From contig JBJSXI010000102.1 of assembly GCA_046086305.1 (NCBI GenBank), positions 1-64,000 on the forward strand: a stretch of 64,000 nucleotides of DNA, read 5' to 3'. The position numbers and the translations under genes are program-made. The stretch's first letter is position 1. Each line of letters opens with the position of its first letter. Of the stretch, positions 1 through 9,376 are shown piece by piece. The notes beneath the pieces are model-generated. The model worked only from the letters and a program-made list of their open reading frames with translations. It ran no database searches and had not been told where the DNA came from. This stretch comes from UBA668 sp046086305. GTDB taxonomy: Bacteria; Actinomycetota; Acidimicrobiia; Acidimicrobiales; Ilumatobacteraceae.

Positions 1-58
1 CGTCGACCATCCGAGCCCGACCGAGCGGGTCGAGGTGGGTGAACGTGAGATCGCTCAT
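1..58 (-). CDS. moaC: MoaC, cyclic pyranopterin monophosphate synthase (partial, N-terminus only)
   Basis: The first 58 bases read on the minus strand as MSDLTFTHLDPLGRARMVD, and the gene continues out of the window to the left. This matches the conserved MoaC N-terminus (LTH-D--G-A-MVD). MoaC converts the MoaA product into cyclic pyranopterin monophosphate in molybdenum cofactor synthesis. MoaA and MoeA lie just to the right on the same strand, which supports the call. Only 19 residues are visible, so no catalytic residue can be checked. A TACGCT hexamer lies 10 nt upstream of the ATG on the minus strand and could be its -10 box. Confidence 0.82.
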   Translation of the reverse strand, partial: MSDLTFTHLDPLGRARMVD

Positions 59-81
59 GAGGCCTAGGAGCGTACCCCGAC

Positions 82-87
82 TACCCT
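82..87 (+). promoter_or_regulatory. -10 box of the homocysteine S-methyltransferase-like gene (leaderless)
   Basis: TACCCT ends 7 nt before the ATG at 95, so transcription would start at or next to the start codon. It matches the TANNNT-N6-10-start pattern seen at many first genes in this window. Confidence 0.55.
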
Positions 88-974
88 CGCCCCCATGACG
101 GCTGTCACCATCCTCGACGGCGGCATGGGCCGCGAGTTGCTGCGCATCGGCGCGCCGTTCCGCCAGCCCGAGTGGTCGGCGCTCGCCCTCACCGAGGGCC
201 CCGACCGAGTGGTCGAGGCGCACCGCAACTTCATCGACGCCGGCGCCGGCGTGATCACCTCCAACAGCTACGCCGTCGTGCCATTCCACATCGGTGCCGA
301 GCGGTTCGCCGCCGAGGGCCGCCAGCTGGCCGATGTCGCCGGACGGCTGGCCCGCGAGGCGGCTTCGACCGCCGGCCACGGGGTGCGCGTCGCCGGGTCG
401 CTGCCCCCGCTGTTCGGCTCGTACGAGCCCGACCTGTTCGACGCCGCCGGCGCTCCCGACATCATCGACCCGCTCATCGACGGCCTACGCCACCATGTCG
501 ATCTCTGGCTGGCCGAGACGCTCGGCTCGATCACCGAGGCCTACGAGGTGCGCAGGGGACTCGACCGTGCCGGCGACACCAAGCGGCTCTGGATCAGCTA
601 CACGCTGCACCGCGGCGACGAGGGCCTCCTCATGTCGGGCGAGTCGGTCGCCGACGCCACGTCGGCCGCGCTCGACCTCGGCGCCACCGCCGTGCTCTTC
701 AACTGCAGCCCCGCCGAGATGATCACCGCCGCCGTGCGCATCGCGGCAGCGAAGGCCGGCACCGCCGCCGCCGTCGGCGGCTACGCCAACCGCTTCGTCG
801 CCCACCACAACGACGAGGTCAGCGCCGCCAACGACGGGTTGTCGCGATTCCGCGACGACCTCGACCCGGCCACCTACTGCACGATGGCCGACCAGTGGAT
901 CGACGACGGCGCCACCATCGTCGGGGGGTGCTGCGGCATCGAGCCGGCACACATCGCCGCGCTCGCCGCCGCCG

Positions 975-1973
<999 letters not shown>

Positions 1974-1978
1974 GCGGG

Positions 1979-3229
1979 TCAGGCTAGCGAGAGCAGCGTG
2001 GCCCGCACGGTGCCGCCGACCGGGATGCCGTCGCCGTCGGGCACGGCGACGAGGGCATTCGCCAGCGAGGTCGCTGCCAGTTGGTGGCTGCCCTGCGCCG
2101 ACACCGGCACCACGTGCACCCGGCCGTCGGCACCGACGCTCGCCACGGCGCGCATGAAGTGCACCTTGCCGTCGGGCCGGCGGTGGAGCGGCTGGTCGAC
2201 CAGGGCATCGACCTCGGCCCGGCCCGAGCTCGAATGACCGGCCATCCGGCGAAGTGCGGGCCGGGCGAGCAGCTCGAAGCTGACGAACGAGCTGACCGGA
2301 TTGCCAGGCAGGCCGAACACGGGCACCGCCCCCTGCGCCGACTCGAGGAGGCCGAACGCGAACGGCTTGGCCGGCTTGATAGCGATCTGCATCCAGCGCA
2401 TCGTCGCCAGCCGAGTGAGCACGGCCTTGACGACGTCGTAGTCGCCCATGCTCACCCCGCCGCTCGACACGATGGCGTCGCACGACCGGGCGGCATCGCG
2501 CAGCACGGCCTCGAGCACCGCCTCGTCGTCGCGCACAGTGCCGAGGTCGATGGCCTCGCATCCGGCCTCGGCGACCAGCCCGAGCAGCATGGTGCGGTTG
2601 CTCTCGCGGATCTGTCCCGGCGCGAGCGGCTCGCCGTCGCCGACCAGTTCGTCGCCTGTGCTGAGCACCGCGACGCGCGGCCGACGGATGGCCCGCACGA
2701 TGCCGACATTCGTGCTGGCCAGCACGGCCGACATCGCCGGCGTCACGCATGTGCCCGGATCGTAGAGATGCGTGCCGTGACGCACGTCGCTGCCAGCATT
2801 GCGCAGCGCGTCGCCCGGCGACACCGACGCCGTGACGCGGACCCGTTCGATACCGGCGTCGTCGATGCCGAGCCGCTGCGTGTCCTCCACCATGACGATC
2901 GCATCGGCACCGGCCGGCACGGGAGCGCCGGTCATGATGCGGATTGCCTCGCCGTCGCCCAGCACAGCGTCGGTGTGCGCTCCCGCCGCCACCTCGCCGA
3001 CGACGACGAGATCGACTGGCGACGACGTCGAGGCGCCCGCCAGCGAGGCAGCGCGCACCGCATAGCCGTCGACGGCGCTGTTCTCGAATGGCGGCACGTC
3101 CTCGGCCGCCGACACCGGCTCGGCGAGCACGAGGCCGATCGCCGAACGTGCTGCCACCTCTGTCGCGGGCAGCGGTGCCACCTGGCCGAGCACGTACGCA
3201 CGCGCCTCGTCGATCGGCAGCAGGCTCAT
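1979..3229 (-). CDS. moeA: Molybdopterin molybdenumtransferase MoeA
   Basis: A 416-residue MoeA protein that inserts molybdate into adenylylated molybdopterin in the last step of Moco synthesis. Seen in order: the N-terminal motif PPFENSAVDGYAVR, the MoCF-biosynthesis core with STGDEL, then SSGGVSMGDYD and the LPGNPVSSFVSFE segment, and a C-terminal domain IV. An in-frame GTG lies 8 codons further upstream, but the ATG at 3229 is preferred because a TACCGT -10 box ends 8 nt before it and the protein then begins MSLLPIDEA, typical of the family. It is the first gene of a unit with moaA. Confidence 0.95.
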   Translation of the reverse strand: MSLLPIDEARAYVLGQVAPLPATEVAARSAIGLVLAEPVSAAEDVPPFENSAVDGYAVRAASLAGASTSSPVDLVVVGEVAAGAHTDAVLGDGEAIRIMTGAPVPAGADAIVMVEDTQRLGIDDAGIERVRVTASVSPGDALRNAGSDVRHGTHLYDPGTCVTPAMSAVLASTNVGIVRAIRRPRVAVLSTGDELVGDGEPLAPGQIRESNRTMLLGLVAEAGCEAIDLGTVRDDEAVLEAVLRDAARSCDAIVSSGGVSMGDYDVVKAVLTRLATMRWMQIAIKPAKPFAFGLLESAQGAVPVFGLPGNPVSSFVSFELLARPALRRMAGHSSSGRAEVDALVDQPLHRRPDGKVHFMRAVASVGADGRVHVVPVSAQGSHQLAATSLANALVAVPDGDGIPVGGTVRATLLSLA

Positions 3230-3237
3230 GGCGCGCA

Positions 3238-3247
3238 ACGGTACCGT
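3238..3247. promoter_or_regulatory. Palindromic divergent leaderless promoter (moeA and neighbour)
   Basis: ACGGTACCGT is a perfect 10-bp palindrome. Read on each strand it contains TACCGT, which fits TANNNT. On the minus strand the hexamer (3243-3238) ends 8 nt before the moeA ATG. On the plus strand the hexamer (3242-3247) ends 7 nt before the GTG at 3255. The two -10 boxes share 2 bp, so RNA polymerase could not serve both directions at once. Confidence 0.55.
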
Positions 3248-3254
3248 GTGCACG

Positions 3255-3815
3255 GTGAGTCGCTACAGCGCGCCGACCGCCGCACACGACCCCTCAGGCC
3301 ACGTGGTCCGGTGGCGCACATGGGACGACGCCCACCTCGAGACCACCACGATCCGGTTCGAGAACGAGGGCTACACCGTCACCGGCAGCGTGGGCAGCGA
3401 GCGCGTCGAGTACGTGCTGCGCCTCTCCCCCACCTGGCATGTCCGCCAGTTCATACTCTTCCGCGACCTCGACGAACCCGACCTGTGGCTGGCAACCGAC
3501 GGCCACGGCCGCTGGGGCGAGATGAACGGCGCCCATCGCACCGAGCTCGATGGCTGCTACGACATCGACCTGCGCTGCAGTCCGTTCCCGCACACGCTGG
3601 CCGTTCGTCGACTGCCGCTGCTCGACGGGCACACTGCCGAGGTGCCGGTGGTCACCGTCGACACCGACACGCTGGCCGTCGAGGCCGAGACGTACCGCTA
3701 CACGCGCCACGACCACGCGCACTGGACGATCACCCGTCCCGGCGGTGCCGTCGAGATCGAGGTCGACGAGCACGGCCTGGTCGTCGACGAGGCGGGCGGC
3801 TTCCGGCGGGCGTGA
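3255..3815 (+). CDS. Putative glycolipid-binding family protein
   Basis: A 186-residue soluble protein without signal peptide or membrane segment. The layout of an N-terminal VRWRTWD, a central ATDGHGRW and then LDGCYDIDLRCSPFPHT followed by LAVRRLPL resembles the putative glycolipid-binding family (PF06475), a beta-rich fold with no known enzymatic role. The GTG at 3255 is chosen because a -10 box ends 7 nt before it; in-frame starts at 3246 and 3228 also exist, but 3228 would overlap moeA. It is transcribed divergently from moeA and converges on galU. The family call is from memory of the pattern and the cellular role is unknown. Confidence 0.68.
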   Translation: MSRYSAPTAAHDPSGHVVRWRTWDDAHLETTTIRFENEGYTVTGSVGSERVEYVLRLSPTWHVRQFILFRDLDEPDLWLATDGHGRWGEMNGAHRTELDGCYDIDLRCSPFPHTLAVRRLPLLDGHTAEVPVVTVDTDTLAVEAETYRYTRHDHAHWTITRPGGAVEIEVDEHGLVVDEAGGFRRA

Positions 3816-3821
3816 CGCCGC

Positions 3822-4685
<864 letters not shown>

Positions 4686-4691
4686 CCGCCC

Positions 4692-4697
4692 AGCCTA
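4692..4697 (-). promoter_or_regulatory. -10 box of galU (leaderless)
   Basis: TAGGCT on the minus strand ends 6 nt before the GTG start at 4685. Confidence 0.5.
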
Positions 4698-4736
4698 TGA
4701 GGCCGCTGCGCACGTGCCGCCGGACGGGCAAGGGGG

Positions 4737-4742
4737 TAGTCT
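4737..4742 (+). promoter_or_regulatory. Probable -10 box of the FmdB-like gene
   Basis: TAGTCT lies just upstream of the CIRCE element and would put the transcription start near 4749, inside it. Repressor bound there would block initiation. The leader would be about 50 nt, unlike the leaderless units around it. Confidence 0.4.
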
Positions 4743-4768
4743 TGGCACTCTCAGTCACTGAGTGCTAA
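4742..4768 (+). promoter_or_regulatory. CIRCE element (HrcA operator)
   Basis: TTGGCACTC, nine bases, then GAGTGCTAA. The CIRCE consensus is TTAGCACTC-N9-GAGTGCTAA, so 17 of 18 arm positions match and the spacer is exactly nine. CIRCE is the operator of the heat-shock repressor HrcA, normally found before groES/groEL or hrcA. Here it stands 33 bp before the FmdB-like gene, and no chaperonin gene follows. Confidence 0.85.
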
Positions 4769-4801
4769 CCGTTCACCGCTTCATCCGCACGAGGACATGC
4801 G

Positions 4802-5113
4802 ATGCCCACCTACGTCTACAAGTTCGTCGAGACCGGTGAGACCATCGAGGTGCAGCAGGCCTTCAGCGACGCTGCGCTCACCGAGGCCGTGCACCCCGAG
4901 ACCGGTGCCACCATGGCCGTGAAGAAGGTCTTCCAGCCGGTCGGCGTCACCTTCAAGGGCGGCGGCTTCTACAAGACCGACGCCCGCAAGCCCGGCAGCT
5001 CGTCGAGCAGTTCGAGCACCTCAAGCAGTTCGAGCACCTCGAGCACCTCGAGCGGCGAGTCGTCGAGCAGCAGCACGAGCACCAGCACGTCGAGCACCGC
5101 CGCCGCCTCGTGA
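4802..5113 (+). CDS. Cysteine-free FmdB-like protein with serine-rich tail
   Basis: A 103-residue protein whose first 60 residues follow the FmdB/zinc-ribbon regulatory family (MPTYVYKF, then FKGGGFYKTD at about residues 52-61). The two CxxC pairs that bind zinc in that family are absent: the knuckles read VETG and HPETG, and the protein has no cysteine at all. From residue 66 to the end nearly every residue is Ser or Thr. The ATG follows a GAGGA Shine-Dalgarno-like stretch 6-11 nt upstream. A CIRCE element precedes it, so heat-shock control by HrcA is inferred. Zinc binding seems excluded. Function unknown. Confidence 0.85.
   Translation: MPTYVYKFVETGETIEVQQAFSDAALTEAVHPETGATMAVKKVFQPVGVTFKGGGFYKTDARKPGSSSSSSSTSSSSSTSSTSSGESSSSSTSTSTSSTAAAS
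4997..5110 (+). repeat. Serine/threonine codon repeat (low-complexity tail)
   Basis: This stretch codes the Ser/Thr-rich tail of the FmdB-like protein from residue 66. It is built from imperfect direct repeats of TCGAGCA-type units mixing TCG and AGC serine codons. Such a tract can change length by slippage in steps of whole codons. Confidence 0.75.
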
Positions 5114-5168
5114 CGCGCCGCCGATAGGTTCGCCGTCGGCTTCCCCTCGCACCACGCCGGAGGGGATC

Positions 5169-5726
5169 ATGCACATCGCCGCCCGTGTCCGCTGGACACT
5201 CGCCCGCCATCCGTCGCTCTACTGGCTCGCCATCGGGCTGTGCGCGTTTGCTGCCGCCACCTCGGTGCACCGTGCCGGCCGCGATGCCGCCACGGCCCGC
5301 GACCGATGGGGCGCGGTCGTCGACGTGGTCGTCGCCGACACGGGCATCGAACGCGGCCAGTCGCTCGACGCATCGGTGCAGCCCATGCCGCTCGCCATGG
5401 TGCCCGACGGGGCGCTCACCGAGCTGCCCGCCGCAGGCACCGTCGCCGCTCGCAGCATCGCCGCCCGCGCCGTCGTCACGACACTCGACCTCGCCGCATC
5501 AGCCACGCCCGATGGCTGGCTGACGATCTCGCTCGCCGCCGTCGCGCCGCCCGTGGTGGCCGGCGATCGGGTCGCCGTGCTGGCGAGCGGCGTGCTGCTC
5601 TGCGATGGCATCGTGAGCGGCACCCCAGACGACGAACTCGTCGACGTGGCCGTGCCGGCGTCGTGCGCGGTGCGCGCTAGCGGGGCCGTCGCCAGCGGCG
5701 ACCTCATGCTCGGCCGGCGAGGGTGA
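5169..5726 (+). CDS. SAF-domain protein, CpaB-like
   Basis: A 185-residue protein with one N-terminal membrane segment (about residues 17-33, WLAIGLCAFAAATSV) followed by a SAF-like domain starting near VVADTGIERGQSLDASV. This layout is that of CpaB/RcpC-like proteins, which assist Flp-pilus secretins, but many actinobacterial members have no pilus genes nearby and none are seen here. A GGAGGGG Shine-Dalgarno lies 4-10 nt before the ATG. The 3' end overlaps the convergent PLP gene by 23 bp. The domain call is fairly safe; the process it serves is unknown. Confidence 0.65.
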   Translation: MHIAARVRWTLARHPSLYWLAIGLCAFAAATSVHRAGRDAATARDRWGAVVDVVVADTGIERGQSLDASVQPMPLAMVPDGALTELPAAGTVAARSIAARAVVTTLDLAASATPDGWLTISLAAVAPPVVAGDRVAVLASGVLLCDGIVSGTPDDELVDVAVPASCAVRASGAVASGDLMLGRRG

Positions 5727-6780
5727 GCGCCTGCTCGAGGTCGGCCCACACGTCGTCGACATCCTCGATGCCGCAGCTCATGCGGATCAGGCCAGGCGGC
5801 ACGTGGGCGTCGCCCGCGTACTTCTGGCGGCGCTCCATCGATGTCTCGACGCCGCCGAGGCTCGTCGCCGGCACGACCAGCCGTACCGCTGCGCATGCCG
5901 CATCGGCCGCCGCTGCGCCGCCGCGCATCACGAACGACACCATGGCGCCCGAGCCCGGATAGCGAACCGACTCGACGGCCGCGTGCGCCGACAGGCGGCC
6001 CACCAGCACGGCCGCATTCGCCTGGGCGCGCTCCATGCGCAGCGGCAGCGTGCGCAGCCCGCGCAGGGCGAGGAACGCCTCGAGTGCGCCGGGCGTGCCG
6101 CCGTTCATCCAGCGCGCGTCGACGAGTCGCTGCAGCCGGGCGTCGTCGTCGTTCGCTACGGCCACCACGCCCATCATCAGGTCGCTGTGGCCCCCGATGA
6201 ACTTGGTCGCGCTGTGCATCACGATGTGCGCGCCGTCGGCCAGCGGACGCTGCACGATCGGCGTGGCAAACGTGCCGTCGACCACCACCGTCGCATGCCC
6301 GCGCACCGCAGCGGCCACTGCCGGGATGTCGGCCACGTCGAGCGTCGGGTTGGTGGGCGACTCGAGCCAGACAAGATCGGCACCAGCCGATGCGTCGATG
6401 ACGGCAGCCGTATCGGTGATGTCGACCCATCGAACCTCGAGCCGGCCCCTCGCCTCGAGTTCGCGCACCAGCGAGCGGACGCCCGCGTACGAGTACACCG
6501 GCATCACCACCACTCGCGGGTCCACCGCGAACAGCACGGCCGAGGCAGCGGCCATGCCGGTGGCGAACGAGATGGCGCGACCGCCCTCGAGCGCGCCGTA
6601 TGCCTCCTCGAACGCCTGCCATGTCGGGGTGCCGTCGACGCGCCCGTACAGCTCGCTGGCCCGGAAGTTGCTGGCCAGCACGATGGGCGCATTCAGCGGA
6701 TCACCGGCGCCGCTCGGCCGGCCGGCGACGACGGCCGTGGTGGCATCGCGCATGGGTTGCCGATCACCGCCGGCGGTCAC
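5704..6780 (-). CDS. Cys/Met metabolism PLP-dependent enzyme
   Basis: A 358-residue member of the cystathionine gamma-synthase/gamma-lyase family (PF01053). The PLP lysine lies in HSATKFIGGHSD, preceded by VVDGTFATP and by the phosphate-binding region FATGMAAASA. The substrate cannot be told from sequence; gamma-lyase-type activity on a sulfur amino acid is possible. The GTG at 6780 is chosen because it overlaps the pirin stop as GTGA; an ATG at 6753 is the alternative. It is the last gene of the tldD operon and converges with the SAF-domain gene. Confidence 0.85.
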   Translation of the reverse strand: MTAGGDRQPMRDATTAVVAGRPSGAGDPLNAPIVLASNFRASELYGRVDGTPTWQAFEEAYGALEGGRAISFATGMAAASAVLFAVDPRVVVMPVYSYAGVRSLVRELEARGRLEVRWVDITDTAAVIDASAGADLVWLESPTNPTLDVADIPAVAAAVRGHATVVVDGTFATPIVQRPLADGAHIVMHSATKFIGGHSDLMMGVVAVANDDDARLQRLVDARWMNGGTPGALEAFLALRGLRTLPLRMERAQANAAVLVGRLSAHAAVESVRYPGSGAMVSFVMRGGAAAADAACAAVRLVVPATSLGGVETSMERRQKYAGDAHVPPGLIRMSCGIEDVDDVWADLEQALTLAGRA

Positions 6781-7823
6781 GGTGCCACCGCTGCCGGGAC
6801 GTCGAGGCGACCGTCGGCGTGCCGCGCAAAGCGCACACCACGCCCACCGGCGTCGAGCGCCTCGCCGTGCACCGGGTCGGGACGGTCCCAGGGCCAGCCG
6901 CCGAAGCCGGTGGCGCGGTAGTCGGCAAAGGCCTGCTCGATCTCGGCGCGGGTGTTCATCACGAACGGTCCGTACTGCGCGACGGGCTCGCCGATCGGCC
7001 GGCCCTGCAGCACCAGCACCTCGGCGCCCTGCGCGCCCGCCGTCAGCGACAGCGCATCGGCGTCGGCCGCCACCGCGCCGGTGGGCGCTGCGATCTCGGC
7101 GCCGTCGCCGGTGATCGACCCGCCGAACACGTACAGCACGCGCACCGTGTCGGCGCCCTGCGCGGCGGGCAGGGCGGTGACGGCGCCCGGCTCCATCACC
7201 ACGTGCCAGATGGCGAGGTCGGCCTCGGGGCGCGATGCCCACGAGGCGGGCGGCGGTGCCGGCGGCACCAGGTCGCCGAGCCGGCCGGCGATCACCGTGA
7301 CGGTGGTCGAGCGACCGGCGTCGTCAGCCGAGCGTCGCACCGGGATCGTGTCGGCCCACAGCATCGTGAAGTGCGGCTCGACCATCTTGTCGACGGCCGG
7401 GAGGTTGAGCCAGATCTGGAACAGTTCGCAGGTGTTGGCCGCGACGGTGTCGATGAGCGGGAACATCTCGCTGTGCACCACGCCGCGGCCGGCGGTCATC
7501 CACTGCACGTCGCCGCGGCCGAATCGCGCCGCCGCGCCCATCGAATCGGAGTGGTCGATGAAGCCCTGCCGGGCGAAGGTGATCGTCTCGAAGCCACGGT
7601 GAGGGTGCTCGGGAAAGCCCGGCACGGTGCTGCCGTGGTACATCCGCCAGCCGTCGCGTGGCTCGAAGTCGCTGCCGATGGCGCGGCCCTCGAGCGAGGC
7701 GGCCGGGCCGAATCGGCCGTTGCCGGCCGGATACCGGTCGAGGTGATGGACGCAGAACAGGAACGGGTCGACGGTGGGCCACTGGAAGCCCAGCGGCACT
7801 GTCTGCGCGAAGCGGGAGGTCAC
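6777..7823 (-). CDS. Pirin family protein (cupin)
   Basis: A 348-residue bicupin of the pirin family. The metal-binding motif HPHRGFETITF is near residue 65 and a further histidine is in VVHSEMF (about residue 107), as in pirins that bind iron and have quercetinase or regulatory roles. The pirin C-terminal cupin contains GRPIGEPVAQYGPFVMNT. The GTG at 7823 gives the family-like start TSRFAQTVP and lies 4 nt after the uppP stop. Its stop overlaps the next gene as GTGA. The enzymatic role is not defined. Confidence 0.85.
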   Translation of the reverse strand: MTSRFAQTVPLGFQWPTVDPFLFCVHHLDRYPAGNGRFGPAASLEGRAIGSDFEPRDGWRMYHGSTVPGFPEHPHRGFETITFARQGFIDHSDSMGAAARFGRGDVQWMTAGRGVVHSEMFPLIDTVAANTCELFQIWLNLPAVDKMVEPHFTMLWADTIPVRRSADDAGRSTTVTVIAGRLGDLVPPAPPPASWASRPEADLAIWHVVMEPGAVTALPAAQGADTVRVLYVFGGSITGDGAEIAAPTGAVAADADALSLTAGAQGAEVLVLQGRPIGEPVAQYGPFVMNTRAEIEQAFADYRATGFGGWPWDRPDPVHGEALDAGGRGVRFARHADGRLDVPAAVAP

Positions 7824-7827
7824 CCGT

Positions 7828-8670
7828 TCAGCGTAGGCCCGAGGCCACGACTGCCAACACGCCGAGGCCGAGCACGATGCGATAGCCGACGAAGATGCCG
7901 AACGTGCGCGAGCGCACGAGGCGCAGCAGGCCCCACACCGCGACCCAGCCCGACACCGCCGACGCGGCGATGCCCACGGCCATCGGGGCAACGAGCCCGT
8001 CGGGCACCCCGTCGGCGACGAGGCCGCCCACCTTGAACACCACGGCACCCGCAGTGATGGGCACCGCCATCAGGAAGCTCGCCCGAGCTGCTGCGTCGCG
8101 GTCGAAGCCCAGCAGGCGGGCGGCAGTCATCGTGATGCCGCTGCGCGACGTGCCGGGATTCAGGGCCAGTGCCTGCGCGGCGCCCACCACCAGGGCGTCG
8201 CGCATCCGTTAGTCGGCGATCTGCCGCCCGCCGCCGCGCCGGTCGCTCCACCACAGCAGCACGCCGAACACGATGAGCGACACGGCGATGATCACCGGCG
8301 TGCCGAGGCGCTCGTCGATGAATCCCTCGAACAGCGCGCCCACGGCAGCGCCCGGCAGCGCCGACAGCACGAGCAGCCACGCCAGCCGGCCTTCGGGCGA
8401 TGCGGGGCGACGTCGCGACACCACGAGTGCAGCGCCCTCGCGCGCGTACACGACGAGGTCGCGGCGGAAGTAGGCCACGAGTGCCACCAGGGTGCCGAGG
8501 TGCAGTGCCACGTCGAACGACTTCTTCACCGAAGGGCCGAGGCCCGCACCGGCGAAGTCGTCCCAGCCGGCCAACCACGGCACGAGCAGCAGGTGGCCGC
8601 TCGACGAGATCGGGAGGAACTCGGAGAGTCCCTGCACGAGCCCGAGCACGATCGCGTGGAGGATCGGCAT
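7828..8670 (-). pseudogene. uppP: Undecaprenyl-diphosphatase UppP (BacA), interrupted by an in-frame TAA
   Basis: Two pieces in the same frame together form a normal UppP of about 280 residues. The first (8209-8670) holds the active-site motif EFLPISSSGHLLL. The second (7828-8205) holds the second signature NPGTSRSG and the last membrane helices. Between them is one TAA at 8209-8211, one codon (CGG), then an ATG at 8203. UppP dephosphorylates undecaprenyl diphosphate to recycle the lipid carrier for peptidoglycan. The gene could be dead by a nonsense mutation, could work as two polypeptides by reinitiation at the ATG, could be read through, or the TAA could be an assembly error. Both halves show no other damage. 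Neighbours are tightly packed: PHP upstream, pirin 4 nt downstream. Confidence 0.85.
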
Positions 8671-8677
8671 CAGCGGA

Positions 8678-9376
8678 TCATCGTACGATCCGCGGCGACC
8701 ACGGCCGGGGCTCGTCCCAGTGATGCCCGACCACCGACGCCTCGCGCAGCTTGGCGAGGAAGTCGGCAGGGCCGTCGAAGTCGGGCATCTCGACGAATGC
8801 TGCGCCGAGCGCGGCAGGCACGTGCGCGTCGCTGCCGGCACCAGCGGCAAGATCGAACTCGGCGGCGAAGTCGGCGGCACGGCGGTTGAGGCTCGGCAGT
8901 GACGTCTTCGCGTTCAGCACCTCGACCGCATCGAGCAGGCCCGCTGCCGCCAGTTCGTAGAGGGCCACCTCGGCCATGTTGCGGCGCATCGGGTCGAAGG
9001 GGTGCGGCACGTACACCACGCCGCCCTGCTCGCGGATCGCCCAGGCCGCGTCAGCCGGCCACGTGCCGGCAGGTATGCGCTCGCGGAGAAACAGTCCGAT
9101 GATCTCCCCCGCGTGGGTACGCAGTTCTTCGCCCACGATCACGCGGCACGGCAGTCGCCCGGCCAGGTCGACGGCTCCTCCGATCGCCTGGTGGTCGGTG
9201 ATGCACAGCACGTCGATGCCCGACTCGACAACCGCCTGCTCGATCTCGTCGGGCGTCGTCGTGCTGTCGCCGCTCCACTTCGTGTGGCTGTGCATGTCGA
9301 CACGCACCCACCCGGCACGCTGCGGAGCGGCGAGGTGCGGATGGCGCTCGATTGCGGGCGCCTGCGCTGCGGTCAC
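8678..9376 (-). CDS. PHP-domain metal-dependent phosphoesterase
   Basis: A 232-residue protein of the PHP family (polymerase and histidinol phosphatase domain). Metal-binding motifs occur in the expected order: DMHSHTKWSGD, CITDHQ, GEELRTHAGEIIG, PHPFD and AGSDAH. Stand-alone PHP proteins of this size hydrolyse phosphate esters of nucleotides or related compounds; the substrate here is unknown. The GTG start at 9376 overlaps the tldE stop as GTGA. Third gene of the tldD operon. Confidence 0.82.
   Translation of the reverse strand: MTAAQAPAIERHPHLAAPQRAGWVRVDMHSHTKWSGDSTTTPDEIEQAVVESGIDVLCITDHQAIGGAVDLAGRLPCRVIVGEELRTHAGEIIGLFLRERIPAGTWPADAAWAIREQGGVVYVPHPFDPMRRNMAEVALYELAAAGLLDAVEVLNAKTSLPSLNRRAADFAAEFDLAAGAGSDAHVPAALGAAFVEMPDFDGPADFLAKLREASVVGHHWDEPRPWSPRIVR

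Noticed and set aside
1974..3287. N-terminal extension of moaA reaching to 3287
   Set aside because: The extra residues are the wrong frame of moeA (Arg/Ala/Gly-rich). MoaA starts at its conserved IDPFGRTIRDLR block.
4997..5110. Short direct repeats that could suggest a CRISPR array
   Set aside because: No fixed repeat/spacer lengths; they are serine codons inside a gene.
7828..8205. A separate 125-residue membrane gene
   Set aside because: It is the in-frame C-terminal part of uppP, containing the second signature, and not an independent gene, although it might be translated on its own by reinitiation.
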